Shown in pieces: positions 19,314-29,216 of a stretch of 64,000 nt of DNA (the stretch's first letter is position 1; each line of letters starts with the position of its first letter). The DNA comes from Niallia endozanthoxylica. GTDB taxonomy: Bacteria > Bacillota > Bacilli > Bacillales > Cytobacillaceae. The stretch covers positions 1 to 64,000 of the forward strand of contig NZ_VYKL01000020.1 of the NCBI RefSeq assembly GCF_008710145.1, read 5' to 3'. The translations under genes and the position numbers were made by a program. The notes under the pieces are model-generated. The model saw only the letters and a program-made list of their open reading frames with translations. It was not told the DNA's origin and ran no database searches.

Positions 19314-20336
19314 TTAGCGAGAATCCCGCGCTTTGTTTTTAAATAAATGAATATGGTCAAGAGCCTTACCTGTACCAATCGCTACACAATCCAAAGGATT
19401 CTCTGCAATTAACACAGGCATTTTTGTTTCTTCGCTAATCACCTTATCCAAATTACGCAATAGAGCGCCCCCGCCCGTTAAGACGATTCCTCTATCCATA
19501 ATATCGGCAGCAAGCTCAGGCGGAGTTCTCTCAAGTGTTACTTTTACAGCATCCACAATTGCATCGACTGTATCTTTTAATGCGGTTGCAATCTCCTTCG
19601 CTGTAATTTCAATTGTTTTTGGCAGACCTGTTAATAAATCACGTCCGCGAATTTCCATATTGTCAATTCCTTCTGCATCACCTGCAGAACCAACTTCCAT
19701 TTTAATTGCCTCAGACGTACGATCACCAATCATCAAATTATAGGTTTTACGAATATAATTCACAATCGCATCATCCATCTCGTCTCCGGCAATGCGGATC
19801 GATTGACTTGTCACAATCCCGCCAAGAGATATAATAGCCACTTCTGTTGTCCCGCCGCCAATATCGACGACCATGCTTCCCGTTGGTTCCCAGACTGGCA
19901 AGTTCGCTCCAATCGCAGCCGCAAACGGTTCTTCAATGGTATAGGCATCACGAGCTCCGGCCTGACGTGTCGCATCTATGACCGCTCTCTCCTCAACAGC
20001 CGTAATACCAGAAGGAACACATACCATAACATACGGCTTCCCTGAAAAAACACTCTTTGTTTTCAGCGCTTCCTTTATATAGTATTTCATCATAACTGCG
20101 GTGGTTTCATAATCAGCAATGACTCCATCCTTCATCGGGCGCATAGCTACAACATTTCCAGGTGTTCTCCCAATCATATTTTTCGCGTCATTTCCAACCG
20201 CTACAATACTTTTTGTATCTGTTTGTAATGCTACAACAGAAGGCTCTCTAACAACTACCCCTTTTCCCTTCACATAGACTAGCGTATTTGCAGTACCGAG
20301 ATCGATCCCAAGATCCCTTGTCCCAAATCCAAACAT
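19314..20336 (-). CDS. mreB: MreB, actin-like cell-shape protein
   Basis: 340 residues. An actin-fold ATPase directing lateral wall synthesis. It starts [20 protein letters not shown] (phosphate-1 loop), has the second phosphate loop [13 protein letters not shown] and the adenosine motif [11 protein letters not shown]. It heads mreBCD. The upstream gap (20337-20573) shows no gene. Confidence 0.97.
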   Translation of the reverse strand: MFGFGTRDLGIDLGTANTLVYVKGKGVVVREPSVVALQTDTKSIVAVGNDAKNMIGRTPGNVVAMRPMKDGVIADYETTAVMMKYYIKEALKTKSVFSGKPYVMVCVPSGITAVEERAVIDATRQAGARDAYTIEEPFAAAIGANLPVWEPTGSMVVDIGGGTTEVAIISLGGIVTSQSIRIAGDEMDDAIVNYIRKTYNLMIGDRTSEAIKMEVGSAGDAEGIDNMEIRGRDLLTGLPKTIEITAKEIATALKDTVDAIVDAVKVTLERTPPELAADIMDRGIVLTGGGALLRNLDKVISEETKMPVLIAENPLDCVAIGTGKALDHIHLFKNKARDSR

Positions 20337-20573
20337 GATTGTATCTCCCTTTCTGAAACAAAATGCAAACTTTCAAGGTAAGGCCTTTTGGTCCTCTTCT
20401 ATCAGCAAAGCCGACCTATTGATAAAAGTTTCACTTACTATTTGTTAATTCCTATTTCCCATAACTAAACAATTCATGTATGCAATAATCATCTTTATGT
20501 CCTAAATATTCGTGAAAATCCGTCAAAAAATCACAAACTATATTATATCCTAACGTCAGATAAAATCATAGTC

Positions 20574-21263
20574 TTATAAGTACCCTTTCTCCTTTAAAGA
20601 TACAAATTTATTTTCCCCGATAATGAGGTGGTCAAGAAGCTCAATCCCGAGAATTTTGCCGCACTCGCTGATACGGCGTGTTACTTCAATATCTTCACGG
20701 CTTGGTGTCGGGTCGCCGCTGGGATGATTATGAGCACAAACGATAGATGCTGCCGAACGGCGCAGAGCTTCTTTATAGATTTCGCGCGGATGGACAATTG
20801 ATGCATTTAAGCTGCCGATAAAGATGGTCTTTTTGTGGAGAACTTGATTCTTTGTATTTAAATAAAGGGTCACGAAATGTTCTTGGGAAAGAAATCTCAT
20901 GTCATTCATGACATATTTAGCACCGTCTTCCGGTGAACGAATGACATAGCGGTCATCATGATGCAGATTGGAGATTCTTCTTCCTATTTCAACAGCGGCC
21001 AATACTTGAATGGCTTTAGCTGTTCCAATCCCTTTAATTGAGGTGATTTCATCAAGAGATGCATCTTTTAAAAGTCTTAATCCTTCAAAATGCGTAAGAA
21101 GGCGGTTGGAAAGCTGGATAACGGATTCTTCCTTTGTTCCAGTTCTAAGCATGAGCGCAAGCAATTCCTGGTTCGATAAGCTTTCAGGCCCATATTTAAT
21201 AAAACGTTCCCGCGGCCGTTCATCCTTTGGATAATCACGAATCATTAACTGTTCTGATTGCAT
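20574..21263 (-). CDS. radC: RadC/YsxA-family JAMM protein
   Basis: 229 residues. An N-terminal helix-hairpin-helix region (about residues 10-75) is followed by an MPN/JAMM domain with the metal motif HNHPSGDPTPS. The historical DNA-repair role is doubtful and the function is not established. It is placed between maf and mreB as in B. subtilis. Confidence 0.94.
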   Translation of the reverse strand: MQSEQLMIRDYPKDERPRERFIKYGPESLSNQELLALMLRTGTKEESVIQLSNRLLTHFEGLRLLKDASLDEITSIKGIGTAKAIQVLAAVEIGRRISNLHHDDRYVIRSPEDGAKYVMNDMRFLSQEHFVTLYLNTKNQVLHKKTIFIGSLNASIVHPREIYKEALRRSAASIVCAHNHPSGDPTPSREDIEVTRRISECGKILGIELLDHLIIGENKFVSLKEKGYL

Positions 21264-21300
21264 AATGGTCTCCCTTTCTAAGAACGCTGGGAGTACGAAG

Positions 21301-21514
21301 ATAAAGTAAAACTTCCATCAGTGGGGGTTTTCTTCATCCCCCACTGATGGTTAATCACGCAGAGCCTGATTGGATTTTCTAAGGGCTGAAGCCCAAAGAA
21401 AATCCTATTCTCACCAATCGTACCTTTACGGGCAGTTGATTCCCCACCTATCTTCTTTTATATACTTAGAATCTTGAGGTGGGGGTCTTACTGCCCGTTA
21501 AGAGTGGGATAAAT
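21301..21514. repeat. Structured repeat, family C, copy 1
   Basis: Hairpin CCATCAGTGGGG/CCCCACTGATGG, then a variable hairpin, then a long stem with arms ACGGGCAGT and ACTGCCCGT enclosing CCCCACCT/AGGTGGGG. It ends GTGGGATAAAT three bases from the maf stop. The reverse complement of the same element is at 45306-45463. It occupies nearly all of the maf-radC gap and may also end maf transcription. Confidence 0.88.
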
Positions 21515-21517
21515 GAA

Positions 21518-22084
21518 TTAGCTGCTATACCCGGCCTTTTTTAATTCTCTAATGGTCCGTGCAACCGGAAGACCGACTACAGAAAAATAGTCTCCTGATA
21601 TTTTTTTCACAAGGAGACTGCCAAATCCTTGGATTCCATAGGCTCCAGCCTTATCAAATGGTTCGCCTGTGTCAAGATAGTCGTTAATTTCATCATCCGT
21701 TAACTCCCAAAATTCCACATCTGTTTTTTCGAAAAATTTACATACATTTGACTCTGAAACAATCGCCACCCCTGTATAAACCGAATGAGACCTGCCGGAA
21801 AGACTCTTCAGCATAGAAAAGGCTTCCTCACGGTTTTCCGGTTTGCCAAGAATGGTCTGGTCCCTAACAACAACTGTATCTGAACCAATGACAAACGAAT
21901 CTTTATACTCCTTCGATACTGCTTCGGCTTTGCGATGAGCTAATTCCATGACAATTTCCCCTGGACTCCATGTTGGATTATAATTTTCATCTACATCGCT
22001 GCTTATCGTCTGAAAAGTTATTTGAAGATTTTCAAGAAGTTCTTTTCGGCGTGGAGATGATGAGGCTAAAATGAGGTTTTGCAT
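21518..22084 (-). CDS. maf: Maf, nucleoside triphosphate pyrophosphatase
   Basis: 188 residues. Hydrolyses non-canonical nucleotides (dTTP/UTP type) and is linked to septum arrest in B. subtilis. It starts with the family signature LASSSPRRKELL; SDTVVV and the GAYGIQGFG segment follow. Confidence 0.95.
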   Translation of the reverse strand: MQNLILASSSPRRKELLENLQITFQTISSDVDENYNPTWSPGEIVMELAHRKAEAVSKEYKDSFVIGSDTVVVRDQTILGKPENREEAFSMLKSLSGRSHSVYTGVAIVSESNVCKFFEKTDVEFWELTDDEINDYLDTGEPFDKAGAYGIQGFGSLLVKKISGDYFSVVGLPVARTIRELKKAGYSS

Positions 22085-22260
22085 TGTTTCACCTTACCTT
22101 TTAAAGAATTTTGGGAGATACAGCTTCATCGTATCATTAATACTATAGACAAACAATTAATTATCCGGCATACCACTCTTATATTAATCCTTTCATATCA
22201 TTTACTGGATTTTCTAAAAGAATACTCTATTGATTAATGAAAATTAGACGATGAAAAATA

Positions 22261-22309
22261 AGCGATAAGTAGATAAGCCTTACTTCTGAAAGCTTATCTG
22301 CCTATCACT
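22261..22309 (-). terminator. Probable terminator after spoIIB
   Basis: Imperfect long inverted repeat (AGTGATAGGCAGATAAGC with GCTTATCTACTTATCGCT), followed on the minus strand by TTATTTTTC. It lies in the 319-base spoIIB-maf gap; the rest of that gap shows nothing I recognise. Confidence 0.6.
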
Positions 22310-22403
22310 ATGCATACATTATTTCCTATTATAATTTCCCGGAAAATACATATATCGATCTTCTATGACAGATAATCAGATTAAAATCTCCCTTACGAAT
22401 TGA

Positions 22404-23522
22404 CTATAGGCTTATATAAGCAGCCATAAAAGACAATAAACTTTGTTGTAGTTTAAGGAAGGTACTATCTTCAGGATTTTTCTCATAGAGCTTTAATTGT
22501 GCTGCGGCTGCTTCAAGTTGAGAATACATATCAAGGACAGCTTTATTTTCTAGCTTTTCTTTATCAATCTGCGACAGGACAGCTGTTTCTTTTTCTATAT
22601 TTTTCATTGCAGCTTCACTTATGTTGTTTGAAACACCTGCAGTGGTAGCACTTGCTGTGAGGATTTTAAATAGCTGCGGGGATAATTCGAGCAGTTTCTT
22701 TTCTTCTTCATGCTGCAAACTAATTTTTTTCTCGCCAATTGTAAATTCCTTTGAAAATGTTTCTCCATTTCCATCTATATTTTTGCTGATTATTTTAGCG
22801 TCTGCTACAGTATCGGCCATACTTATGAAAATCGCATATTTCCCATCTATCGGAAGGATGGCTGCCGGGGTTCCCTTCTCTTTTAAGGATGATAAATTAT
22901 CTTCAGCGATGCTTTGCGATGAATAGATTCCCTCCTGAACAACCGCCGTTGTTAAAGGCGGAAGGGTCACATCTATACTCCCGTTCGGCTTAGGCTGTTC
23001 AGTTGTCTGTTCAGTTGTCTGTTCAGCGATAACTGGTGAGTCTTCTTCTCCTCCAACAGCTTGATCGGTTGGTACTAATTTAAGTAAAATAAGTCCAAAA
23101 ACCGTTCCAAGGATAATAGCAAAAATAACAGAAAGCAGCATGGTCACATTCATTTTTTTAAAGCTTTTTGTTTTTGCTTTTGCGCTTTTCACTTTATCAT
23201 TTTTCGTTTTATGATTTAAAAGAGATTTGAATGGAATTGGCAGTTTTTCTTTTTTTCTATCATGAAGATGAATAACCTTTGATTCATCCTTCTTAGGGAG
23301 ATGGTTACCGCTTGGTAAAATCCAGTCAAATGTATCATCCTCTTCGCTAGACTCCCTTGTTGCAGCTGACTCATGTTCCATTGGTTTAGCAGGTTGTTTA
23401 TCGCCTTTTTCATTCCCTTTTTTTTGACCATCTGGCGGTATTCCTTTGTTGCCTTCTTTAATCGGATTGTCATTTCCGTTGATTTTGATTTTAATGGTAT
23501 TCCCGTTATTTTGCTTGTCCAT
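22404..23522 (-). CDS. spoIIB: SpoIIB, sporulation septum protein
   Basis: 372 residues. A charged, low-complexity cytosolic N-terminus of about 125 residues precedes one membrane segment (about 128-148, MLLSVIFAIILGTVFGLILL). A SPOR-like domain follows after a linker (about 190-270, TAVVQEGIYSSQSIAEDNLS), then a helical tail. In B. subtilis it localises to the division septum and aids engulfment. The position next to maf matches. A terminator separates it from pilO, so it is probably a separate transcript. Confidence 0.85.
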   Translation of the reverse strand: MDKQNNGNTIKIKINGNDNPIKEGNKGIPPDGQKKGNEKGDKQPAKPMEHESAATRESSEEDDTFDWILPSGNHLPKKDESKVIHLHDRKKEKLPIPFKSLLNHKTKNDKVKSAKAKTKSFKKMNVTMLLSVIFAIILGTVFGLILLKLVPTDQAVGGEEDSPVIAEQTTEQTTEQPKPNGSIDVTLPPLTTAVVQEGIYSSQSIAEDNLSSLKEKGTPAAILPIDGKYAIFISMADTVADAKIISKNIDGNGETFSKEFTIGEKKISLQHEEEKKLLELSPQLFKILTASATTAGVSNNISEAAMKNIEKETAVLSQIDKEKLENKAVLDMYSQLEAAAAQLKLYEKNPEDSTFLKLQQSLLSFMAAYISL

Positions 23523-23581
23523 CTCTCAACCCTCCCTGTCGCAACTTGGTTGGTTTCATCCTAACATATGGCAAAAAAAAA

Positions 23582-23608
23582 ATAACAAGACTTTTGTCGT
23601 CTTGTTAT
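23582..23608 (-). terminator. Terminator at the end of the pilus operon
   Basis: Perfect 10-bp stem ATAACAAGAC/GTCTTGTTAT with a 7-base loop, followed on the minus strand by a run of T. It stands 17 bases beyond pilO and before spoIIB. Confidence 0.9.
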
Positions 23609-23624
23609 CGAATGTTTCGTCAAA

Positions 23625-24626
23625 TTACTTAGGAGAGTTTTGTTCTGCTGCATCCTTTTCTTTTTCGGCAGGGATTATTAGCTTTTGACCAGCATAGATT
23701 TGGTTCCCTATAATTCCATTTGTATCCCTAATCTTTTGCAGTCCTTCATTTGAGTTATAAAATTGAACAGCAATGCTGAAAAGGCTGTCCCCTGGCTTAA
23801 CGGTATAGATGACATCTTCTCCGTTTCTTACAATTGGATCGTTCGTCGGAGTATATACTGCTGTTACCTTCCCTTTATCATACTGACCAAAATTGCTAAA
23901 TGGATTTTTCTTATTCGCTGGTTCTGGACTTTCCATTTTCGGCAGATGATCAATTAAATCGGTTAAGGCAGGCATATAAAAAGCCGATACCGTCACCTGA
24001 TAGGATAGCGGTTTATCTATTTGTTCGGTTTCAATGATTTCATCATTTGCCGTAAAGTCAATGGATTCTATCACCGTAATTCGTTGCGAGTTTTCAAGCG
24101 TTTGGAGAAACGTTTCTAATTCAAAATAACTCGGTGACTCAACGGTCATCGTGACCGTCACTTTTTTCACACCTGCAGGCAAAGCAGGAGCAGCTGGTTT
24201 TTCCTCTGTTTCATTTTCTGCTGAAGCTTTTTCCTCTTCCTCTGCTTCTCCTTCTACATCTACTTCTAATTGTGGTATCTCTTCTGTCAAGTTTAATTCC
24301 GCTTCTGAAAAGCCCATCTGAGAGACAAAGCTGCCTGAGACCACCTCTGCCTTTTCAATATCTAATAAAAATTGCTGCTCTAACGGTTTGACAGGTACCA
24401 ATTTTTGTAAAGAAGACGTACTTGCAAATGTATTTTTATTTGATGAGACCATATTGCTTTGTAGTGCAGATAAAATTTTCTGCTGGGTGTTTAATTCACT
24501 TTCTTTCCGCTCAATTAATCCGATTTTAGGATACAGTACGAAAAAGTATATACCAGTAAACAAAAGGATAATAGTTAATAATGTTCCTATAACCGCCCAT
24601 TTCCCTTTTGGAAGTTTCAGATTCAT
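23625..24626 (-). CDS. pilO: PilO-like pilus assembly protein fused to LysM
   Basis: 333 residues. Short N-terminus, one membrane segment (about residues 10-30), a coiled coil, then a PilO-type ferredoxin-like domain (about 150-220, VTMTVESPSYFELETFLQTL) interrupted before it by a Glu-rich loop. Residues about 271-318 are a clear LysM domain (YTVKPGDSLFSIAV through GQKLIIP). PilO normally pairs with PilN and links to PilP in Gram-negatives. Here the LysM would put a wall-binding module outside the membrane. It overlaps pilN by four bases. The assignment rests on position, topology and domain shape. Confidence 0.82.
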   Translation of the reverse strand: MNLKLPKGKWAVIGTLLTIILLFTGIYFFVLYPKIGLIERKESELNTQQKILSALQSNMVSSNKNTFASTSSLQKLVPVKPLEQQFLLDIEKAEVVSGSFVSQMGFSEAELNLTEEIPQLEVDVEGEAEEEEKASAENETEEKPAAPALPAGVKKVTVTMTVESPSYFELETFLQTLENSQRITVIESIDFTANDEIIETEQIDKPLSYQVTVSAFYMPALTDLIDHLPKMESPEPANKKNPFSNFGQYDKGKVTAVYTPTNDPIVRNGEDVIYTVKPGDSLFSIAVQFYNSNEGLQKIRDTNGIIGNQIYAGQKLIIPAEKEKDAAEQNSPK

Positions 24627-25270
24627 GAATCCTCACCCTCCTTCTCGTCGGAGGATGGTGAAACTACTTCACTCTTGATTAACTCTTTATTTAAAGTGAG
24701 TTCAATTTCCGCAATGTAACGCGGAACATACTTTTCATTTGCTAATTCTGATTCATCTCTTTCAGATTCTCCCATTTGTTTATCAAAGAAACCGGTCTCA
24801 GCATTCACACTAGACATTTTTGCATCCTCTAGCCAGTCCCATTGATGCAGACTATTTAAAAAGTAGGCAGCTTCTCTTGTTGATTCAAACTGGACACTTA
24901 ATTGAATCGTTCCTGTTTCTGTATAATTAAAGGTTTGAATAAATCCTCTCTCAGGAAGCAGTTTAGTCAATTCCTTTATAATCGGAACCGTTTTAATCGG
25001 GTACTGTTTGGCCCATTCAATCGTTTGCTCTAACTGAGCCAGTGAATCCGATGATTGGTAGGAGGTCATTTTTTGCTGCTCGATTGCCACAATCTCTTCT
25101 GTTGCAGTAATTTCCTTTTCAATCGAAGAAAGTTTATTTTCATGTGATCGATTTAGCCAAAATGCGAAAAATCCACCAATAAGGAGGATAACAATGGAAA
25201 TTATAGCAAGCAGTAAAAGGGATTTACTCTTTGTCTCTTTTTCTGGTAATAGATTAATGTCTATGAGCAT
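24623..25270 (-). CDS. pilN: PilN-like pilus assembly protein
   Basis: 215 residues. The short cytoplasmic N-terminus carries INLLP (residues 4-8), the motif by which PilN binds PilM. Next come one membrane segment (about 19-40), a coiled coil and a PilN-type fold. The Ser/Glu-rich tail is unusual. It sits between pilM and pilO. Confidence 0.88.
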   Translation of the reverse strand: MLIDINLLPEKETKSKSLLLLAIISIVILLIGGFFAFWLNRSHENKLSSIEKEITATEEIVAIEQQKMTSYQSSDSLAQLEQTIEWAKQYPIKTVPIIKELTKLLPERGFIQTFNYTETGTIQLSVQFESTREAAYFLNSLHQWDWLEDAKMSSVNAETGFFDKQMGESERDESELANEKYVPRYIAEIELTLNKELIKSEVVSPSSDEKEGEDS

Positions 25271-25273
25271 GTT

Positions 25274-26260
25274 TTACCCCCCTTTTAATGCAAGCCCTAA
25301 TGCCAGATAATGTGTATATGGCAAGCTGTGATCATCCTGAATCCCCTCAAGTGAAATGGTCTCAATTGGAATATCAAAACGGTCTTTAAAATCGCTTTGA
25401 ATCTTTTCAATCATTGGATGATCTCCATTTAGTAAAATCTTTGACACTTTCTTCTTCCCTTGGTGTAAGGAATAGCGGTAAAAATCCATCAAGCGGTTAA
25501 TTTCTTTATAAATATCTTCAAACTGATAATCTAAGTCACTTTGTTTTCCTATAAAGTTTAACTCATATTGCTCTGCCCGATTTAATTTCGCTTCCCATTT
25601 TTCCACATCAAATTCAATTGGCAGATGATGCATAAAAAATGGAATATGGTTTTCAAAAATACAAATATTTACTGTATTAATATCAAATTGAACAGCAAGT
25701 AAATCTCCATTCTCTTTATCCTCTTGCAAATGATAATACAAACGATAGAGTGCAAGCGGTGAAATTTCTGCTTCGACAGGATTTAATTTAACCTCTGAAA
25801 ATAAATCAGCATACTCCATGACATTTTCTTCTTGTGCAGCAAAAATAAGAATTTCTTTTTTCTCTGCATCAGACGATAGGACGACTGCATCAAAAACAGG
25901 TTCATCAAACGGTAAATGGATGCTCGAACCCAATTCTAAATACAAATAACCTTTTATTTCGTCATCCTGCACATTCGCAGGAATATTCAATTTACGAATA
26001 ATAACAAAGGATTCAGGAACTAAAAAGCGTACTTGCCGCTTCTGAATCTTCCATTCTTGCAGACATTCTTCCAAGATCATTACGAGTGTTTCATAATCTT
26101 GAATTTTCCCATTACTAATCACTCCAACAGGAATCATACGTTCGCCAAATTTATGAGCAATGGGAGGGTTTGCTTGTTTTAACTCAACATAACGGATGAA
26201 ATGATCCGTAATAATCATATTCACAATTCGTTTTTTCGGAGATAAAAAGGATAAAGGCAT
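25274..26260 (-). CDS. pilM: PilM, actin-like pilus assembly ATPase
   Basis: 328 residues, soluble, actin-like fold. Family segments are IITDHFIRYVELK at the N-terminus and RFLVPESFVIIRKLNIP. It connects PilN to the cytoplasmic motor. It is four bases before pilN, but separated from the prepilin peptidase by a 273-base gap with a family B repeat. Confidence 0.86.
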   Translation of the reverse strand: MPLSFLSPKKRIVNMIITDHFIRYVELKQANPPIAHKFGERMIPVGVISNGKIQDYETLVMILEECLQEWKIQKRQVRFLVPESFVIIRKLNIPANVQDDEIKGYLYLELGSSIHLPFDEPVFDAVVLSSDAEKKEILIFAAQEENVMEYADLFSEVKLNPVEAEISPLALYRLYYHLQEDKENGDLLAVQFDINTVNICIFENHIPFFMHHLPIEFDVEKWEAKLNRAEQYELNFIGKQSDLDYQFEDIYKEINRLMDFYRYSLHQGKKKVSKILLNGDHPMIEKIQSDFKDRFDIPIETISLEGIQDDHSLPYTHYLALGLALKGG

Positions 26261-26293
26261 AATAAAACCCTTTCACTAAAGACCTAAAATAAG

Positions 26294-26506
26294 AAAAGCT
26301 CAGGCGCCTTGCTGAGCGATGTGTGGACTGACTTACACAGGATGTGCTGACATCGACGTTCGCCACAGGACGTGTCGGTCTTTAGTCGATGTTCCTCTTA
26401 CTTTCGGACTGAGATAAAGGAAACACGAAGAACGCGCTAACGTGATTCGATGTTTCCTTATCGTAGAAGGAAGTCTGAAGTCCACTAGCCGCTGAAGCTA
26501 GAACGC
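26294..26506. repeat. Intergenic repeat, family B, copy 2
   Basis: Starts with a CAGGCGCCTTGCTGAGCG block and ends CACTAGCCGCTGAAGCTAGA, matching the ends of the element at 8238. The interior differs and holds its own inverted repeats, such as AAGGAAACA/TGTTTCCTT. It splits the pilus operon between the prepilin peptidase and pilM. Confidence 0.75.
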
Positions 26507-26533
26507 TATCAAAGTTTAAAAAGTTATACTTTC

Positions 26534-27289
26534 TTATCTAAATAAAAATTGCAGATACCAGCCAATAATCTCTTCATAAAAAAAGTAGGCTGTGAGCGTT
26601 CCGGCAGCAATAAATGGGCCAAATGGAATCGGTTTTCCCCGCTTCACAAGCTTGAATAACAGTCCAATAATGCCAAAAAACGCTCCATAGAACGTAGCTA
26701 ACATAAATGATAATAACATCGTTTTGGTCCCGACAACAAAACCAATCAGCGCAAATAGCTTAATATCCCCGCCGCCCATACCGCCTTTTGAGACAATCGC
26801 AATAATCAGCAACAGTGTAAATCCGATTGCTGCTCCTAACAAAGAATCCCACCAAGGCCTTAGCGGAATAAAGATTCGTTCTATTAAAAAAATCCCTGCA
26901 AAAACTAGTAAAATCTTATCAGGGATTAGCATATACGCGATATCAGATACAAAGATAATCATAAATAAAGAAATAAGCGTCCATGCGACAAGTAGTTCTA
27001 CTGTCCAACCAAGAACAAGTGGAGCAGAAACAAATAATAACCCTGTTATAAACTCTATTAATGGATAAATAGGAGAAATGCCGACTTTACATTTACGGCA
27101 TTTCCCCCCTTGAATTACATAGGACAGCACAGGTATCAACTCAAGCACTGTTAACTGATGGTGACAGTTCGGACAGGATGAGCGTGGTGCTATGATTGAT
27201 TTATTTTTTGGAACGCGCAAGCCTACTACGTTGTAGAAGGAGCCTAATGTTAGACCATACAACAATATTAATAAATTTAAAATGTTCAA
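26534..27289 (-). CDS. pilD: Prepilin peptidase (PilD/ComC)
   Basis: 251 residues, with about seven or eight membrane segments. An aspartyl protease and N-methyltransferase for type IV prepilins. The zinc-type cysteine pairs are complete (Cys39/42 and Cys64/67). The catalytic aspartates are in FVSDIAYMLIPD and the GGGD motif (GMGGGDIKLFALIG). It occupies the place of comC, between folC and spoIIB, in B. subtilis. It may also process ComG pseudopilins, which are not in this window. Confidence 0.95.
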   Translation of the reverse strand: MNILNLLILLYGLTLGSFYNVVGLRVPKNKSIIAPRSSCPNCHHQLTVLELIPVLSYVIQGGKCRKCKVGISPIYPLIEFITGLLFVSAPLVLGWTVELLVAWTLISLFMIIFVSDIAYMLIPDKILLVFAGIFLIERIFIPLRPWWDSLLGAAIGFTLLLIIAIVSKGGMGGGDIKLFALIGFVVGTKTMLLSFMLATFYGAFFGIIGLLFKLVKRGKPIPFGPFIAAGTLTAYFFYEEIIGWYLQFLFR

Positions 27290-27441
27290 CTCTACACTTC
27301 CATTTTTAAATCTTAATTTATTAAATATACTCTAAATAAGATTTAGGAATAGATACTTACTTTTATCCACACTACTGTCTCAAGGTTAAAATAAAAGTAA
27401 CCTAAGCTACAGTATTATATAATTCTAAACCCTAATATTAA

Positions 27442-27873
27442 TTAAGTCGCTGGTTTTATTGCAGTTTTATTATCATAATCCATCTTATTAATATCACTAC
27501 GTGTTTTGTCCTTTAGTATTGGTGCACTACCACTTTTATCCGGGTGTTTAAAAGTTACAGATAGTGTAATTACGTTGGTACCGGGATCCTTAGCAATTGT
27601 CCAATTCTCTTCCACATTATCTAGAGTTATATCAAGATACTTTGCTGTATTAGTGGCATTTACCTCTTCCCCAGCAGCATCAGCCATTGTGGCGGCGTTG
27701 ATAATTTGCAATGCATCTGCTTTTGATGCATCAAATTTTGACTTAGCAACAATATTACCAATACTAGGAATGGCAATCGCTGCAATAATCCCCAAAATAA
27801 CAACTACTGCAAGCAATTCAATTAAGGTCAAACCGCGTTGATCCTTTAAATGCCTTTTGATACTTTTCAACAT
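27442..27873 (-). CDS. pilA: Major type IV prepilin
   Basis: 143 residues. A positively charged leader ends at Gly14. The mature end LTLIELLAVVVILGIIAAIA has Glu at position +5 and a hydrophobic helix, the type III signal. The globular part is about 95 residues and has no cysteine. It has its own AAAGGGGAG ribosome site and gaps of 136 bases (to pilC) and 152 bases (to the peptidase), which may allow higher expression. It is likely the main pilus subunit. Confidence 0.93.
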   Translation of the reverse strand: MLKSIKRHLKDQRGLTLIELLAVVVILGIIAAIAIPSIGNIVAKSKFDASKADALQIINAATMADAAGEEVNATNTAKYLDITLDNVEENWTIAKDPGTNVITLSVTFKHPDKSGSAPILKDKTRSDINKMDYDNKTAIKPAT

Positions 27874-28009
27874 TTCTTTCTCCCCTTTTAAACTAAAATA
27901 TTATTATAGTTATTTTTAACTATTACCATTATACTCTACCAAATTTTAAGTCACAATATCACATATTCTGTCAAAAATATATGAATTTTTTCGTAAATTT
28001 TTTCAATTT

Positions 28010-29215
28010 TTAACCAACTTGATTGAAAATCTCAAACATTGGTACCATGATTGCCGTCACGATTGTTCCTACTAATCCGGCAAGCAGTACAATCATTAGC
28101 GGCTCAATGAGCGATTTCAAACGGTCCGTACTATTTTCTACTTCCTGTTCATAGAAATCAGCTACTTTTCCAAGCATAGAATCCAGTGAACCAGTCTCTT
28201 CTCCGATGGCAATCATCTGTGAAACTAGCGGAGGAAAAGCCCAATGTTTTTTCATCGGCTCTGCTAATGATTGGCCTCTTTCTAATGAATCACGAGATTG
28301 TCGAACAACCCGTGAAATAACCTCATTTTCAACTACATTCTCGACAATCGACATCGCTTGAAGAATTGGTACAGAACTTGTAAATAACGAACTCAATGTT
28401 CTAGTCATCCGTGCCAGCACAGCCTTCTGTAACATATTTCCAAAAATAGGAATTCTTAAAACGAAATAATCAAGATAATATTTTGTTTTCTTATTCTTGT
28501 TAATAACCATAATGAACGCGACAAAGGCAATCATTAAACTGACCATTAACCACCAGAATTTCTGCATAAAATTACTTGCACCCAAGACAAACTGAGTAAT
28601 CGCTGGCAGCTCCCCGCCAAAATCAGCAAACATATCCACAAATGTCGGTACAACTGATACGAGCAGAAAAATAACAACAGCAATCGCAATAATTCCAACA
28701 ACAACCGGATAGGCAAGTGCCGATTGTATTTTTGACCTTGTATTGTGTTGCTTTTCAAAATGAACCGCTAGACGTTCCAATGTGTCATCCATATTTCCGC
28801 CTGCTTCACCGGCACGAATCATATTAATGAACATCACAGAAAAGATTTTTTTATGCTTCGCAGCCGCCTCCGATAACGGCCTTCCTTCTGTTAGATCCTG
28901 TTCCATATCAAGGAGCGCTTTTTTCAATGCTTTGCTTTCTGTTTGCTGTGCGAGAATCCTTGTTGAATCAACAATCGAGACACCCGCTTTAATGAGAGTT
29001 GAAAACTGACGTAAATAAATCACCATATGCTGGAGCTTCACAGGTGAGCCAATGGAAATATCCTTTGTTAACAAGGTCTCCGGGATTTCCGTCATTTCTA
29101 GTACTCTTACGCCATCTGTCCGCAGCTTCTGCATCGCTTCTCTTTTTGAAGAAGCCGTAATTACGCCTTGTTTCTTTCCTTTACGGTCCCTGCCTGAATA
29201 TTTAAAGCGTGCCAT
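28010..29215 (-). CDS. pilC: PilC, inner-membrane platform protein
   Basis: 401 residues. Two T2SSF domains (about 65-190 and 270-390) each precede hydrophobic segments. N-terminal FKYSGRDRKGKKQGVI and the repeated GE(A/E)(A/T)G motif (IRAGEAGGN, IAIGEETGS) are family marks. It transmits motor movement to the pilus base. It starts one base after the pilT stop. Confidence 0.96.
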   Translation of the reverse strand: MARFKYSGRDRKGKKQGVITASSKREAMQKLRTDGVRVLEMTEIPETLLTKDISIGSPVKLQHMVIYLRQFSTLIKAGVSIVDSTRILAQQTESKALKKALLDMEQDLTEGRPLSEAAAKHKKIFSVMFINMIRAGEAGGNMDDTLERLAVHFEKQHNTRSKIQSALAYPVVVGIIAIAVVIFLLVSVVPTFVDMFADFGGELPAITQFVLGASNFMQKFWWLMVSLMIAFVAFIMVINKNKKTKYYLDYFVLRIPIFGNMLQKAVLARMTRTLSSLFTSSVPILQAMSIVENVVENEVISRVVRQSRDSLERGQSLAEPMKKHWAFPPLVSQMIAIGEETGSLDSMLGKVADFYEQEVENSTDRLKSLIEPLMIVLLAGLVGTIVTAIMVPMFEIFNQVG

Positions 29216-29216
29216 C

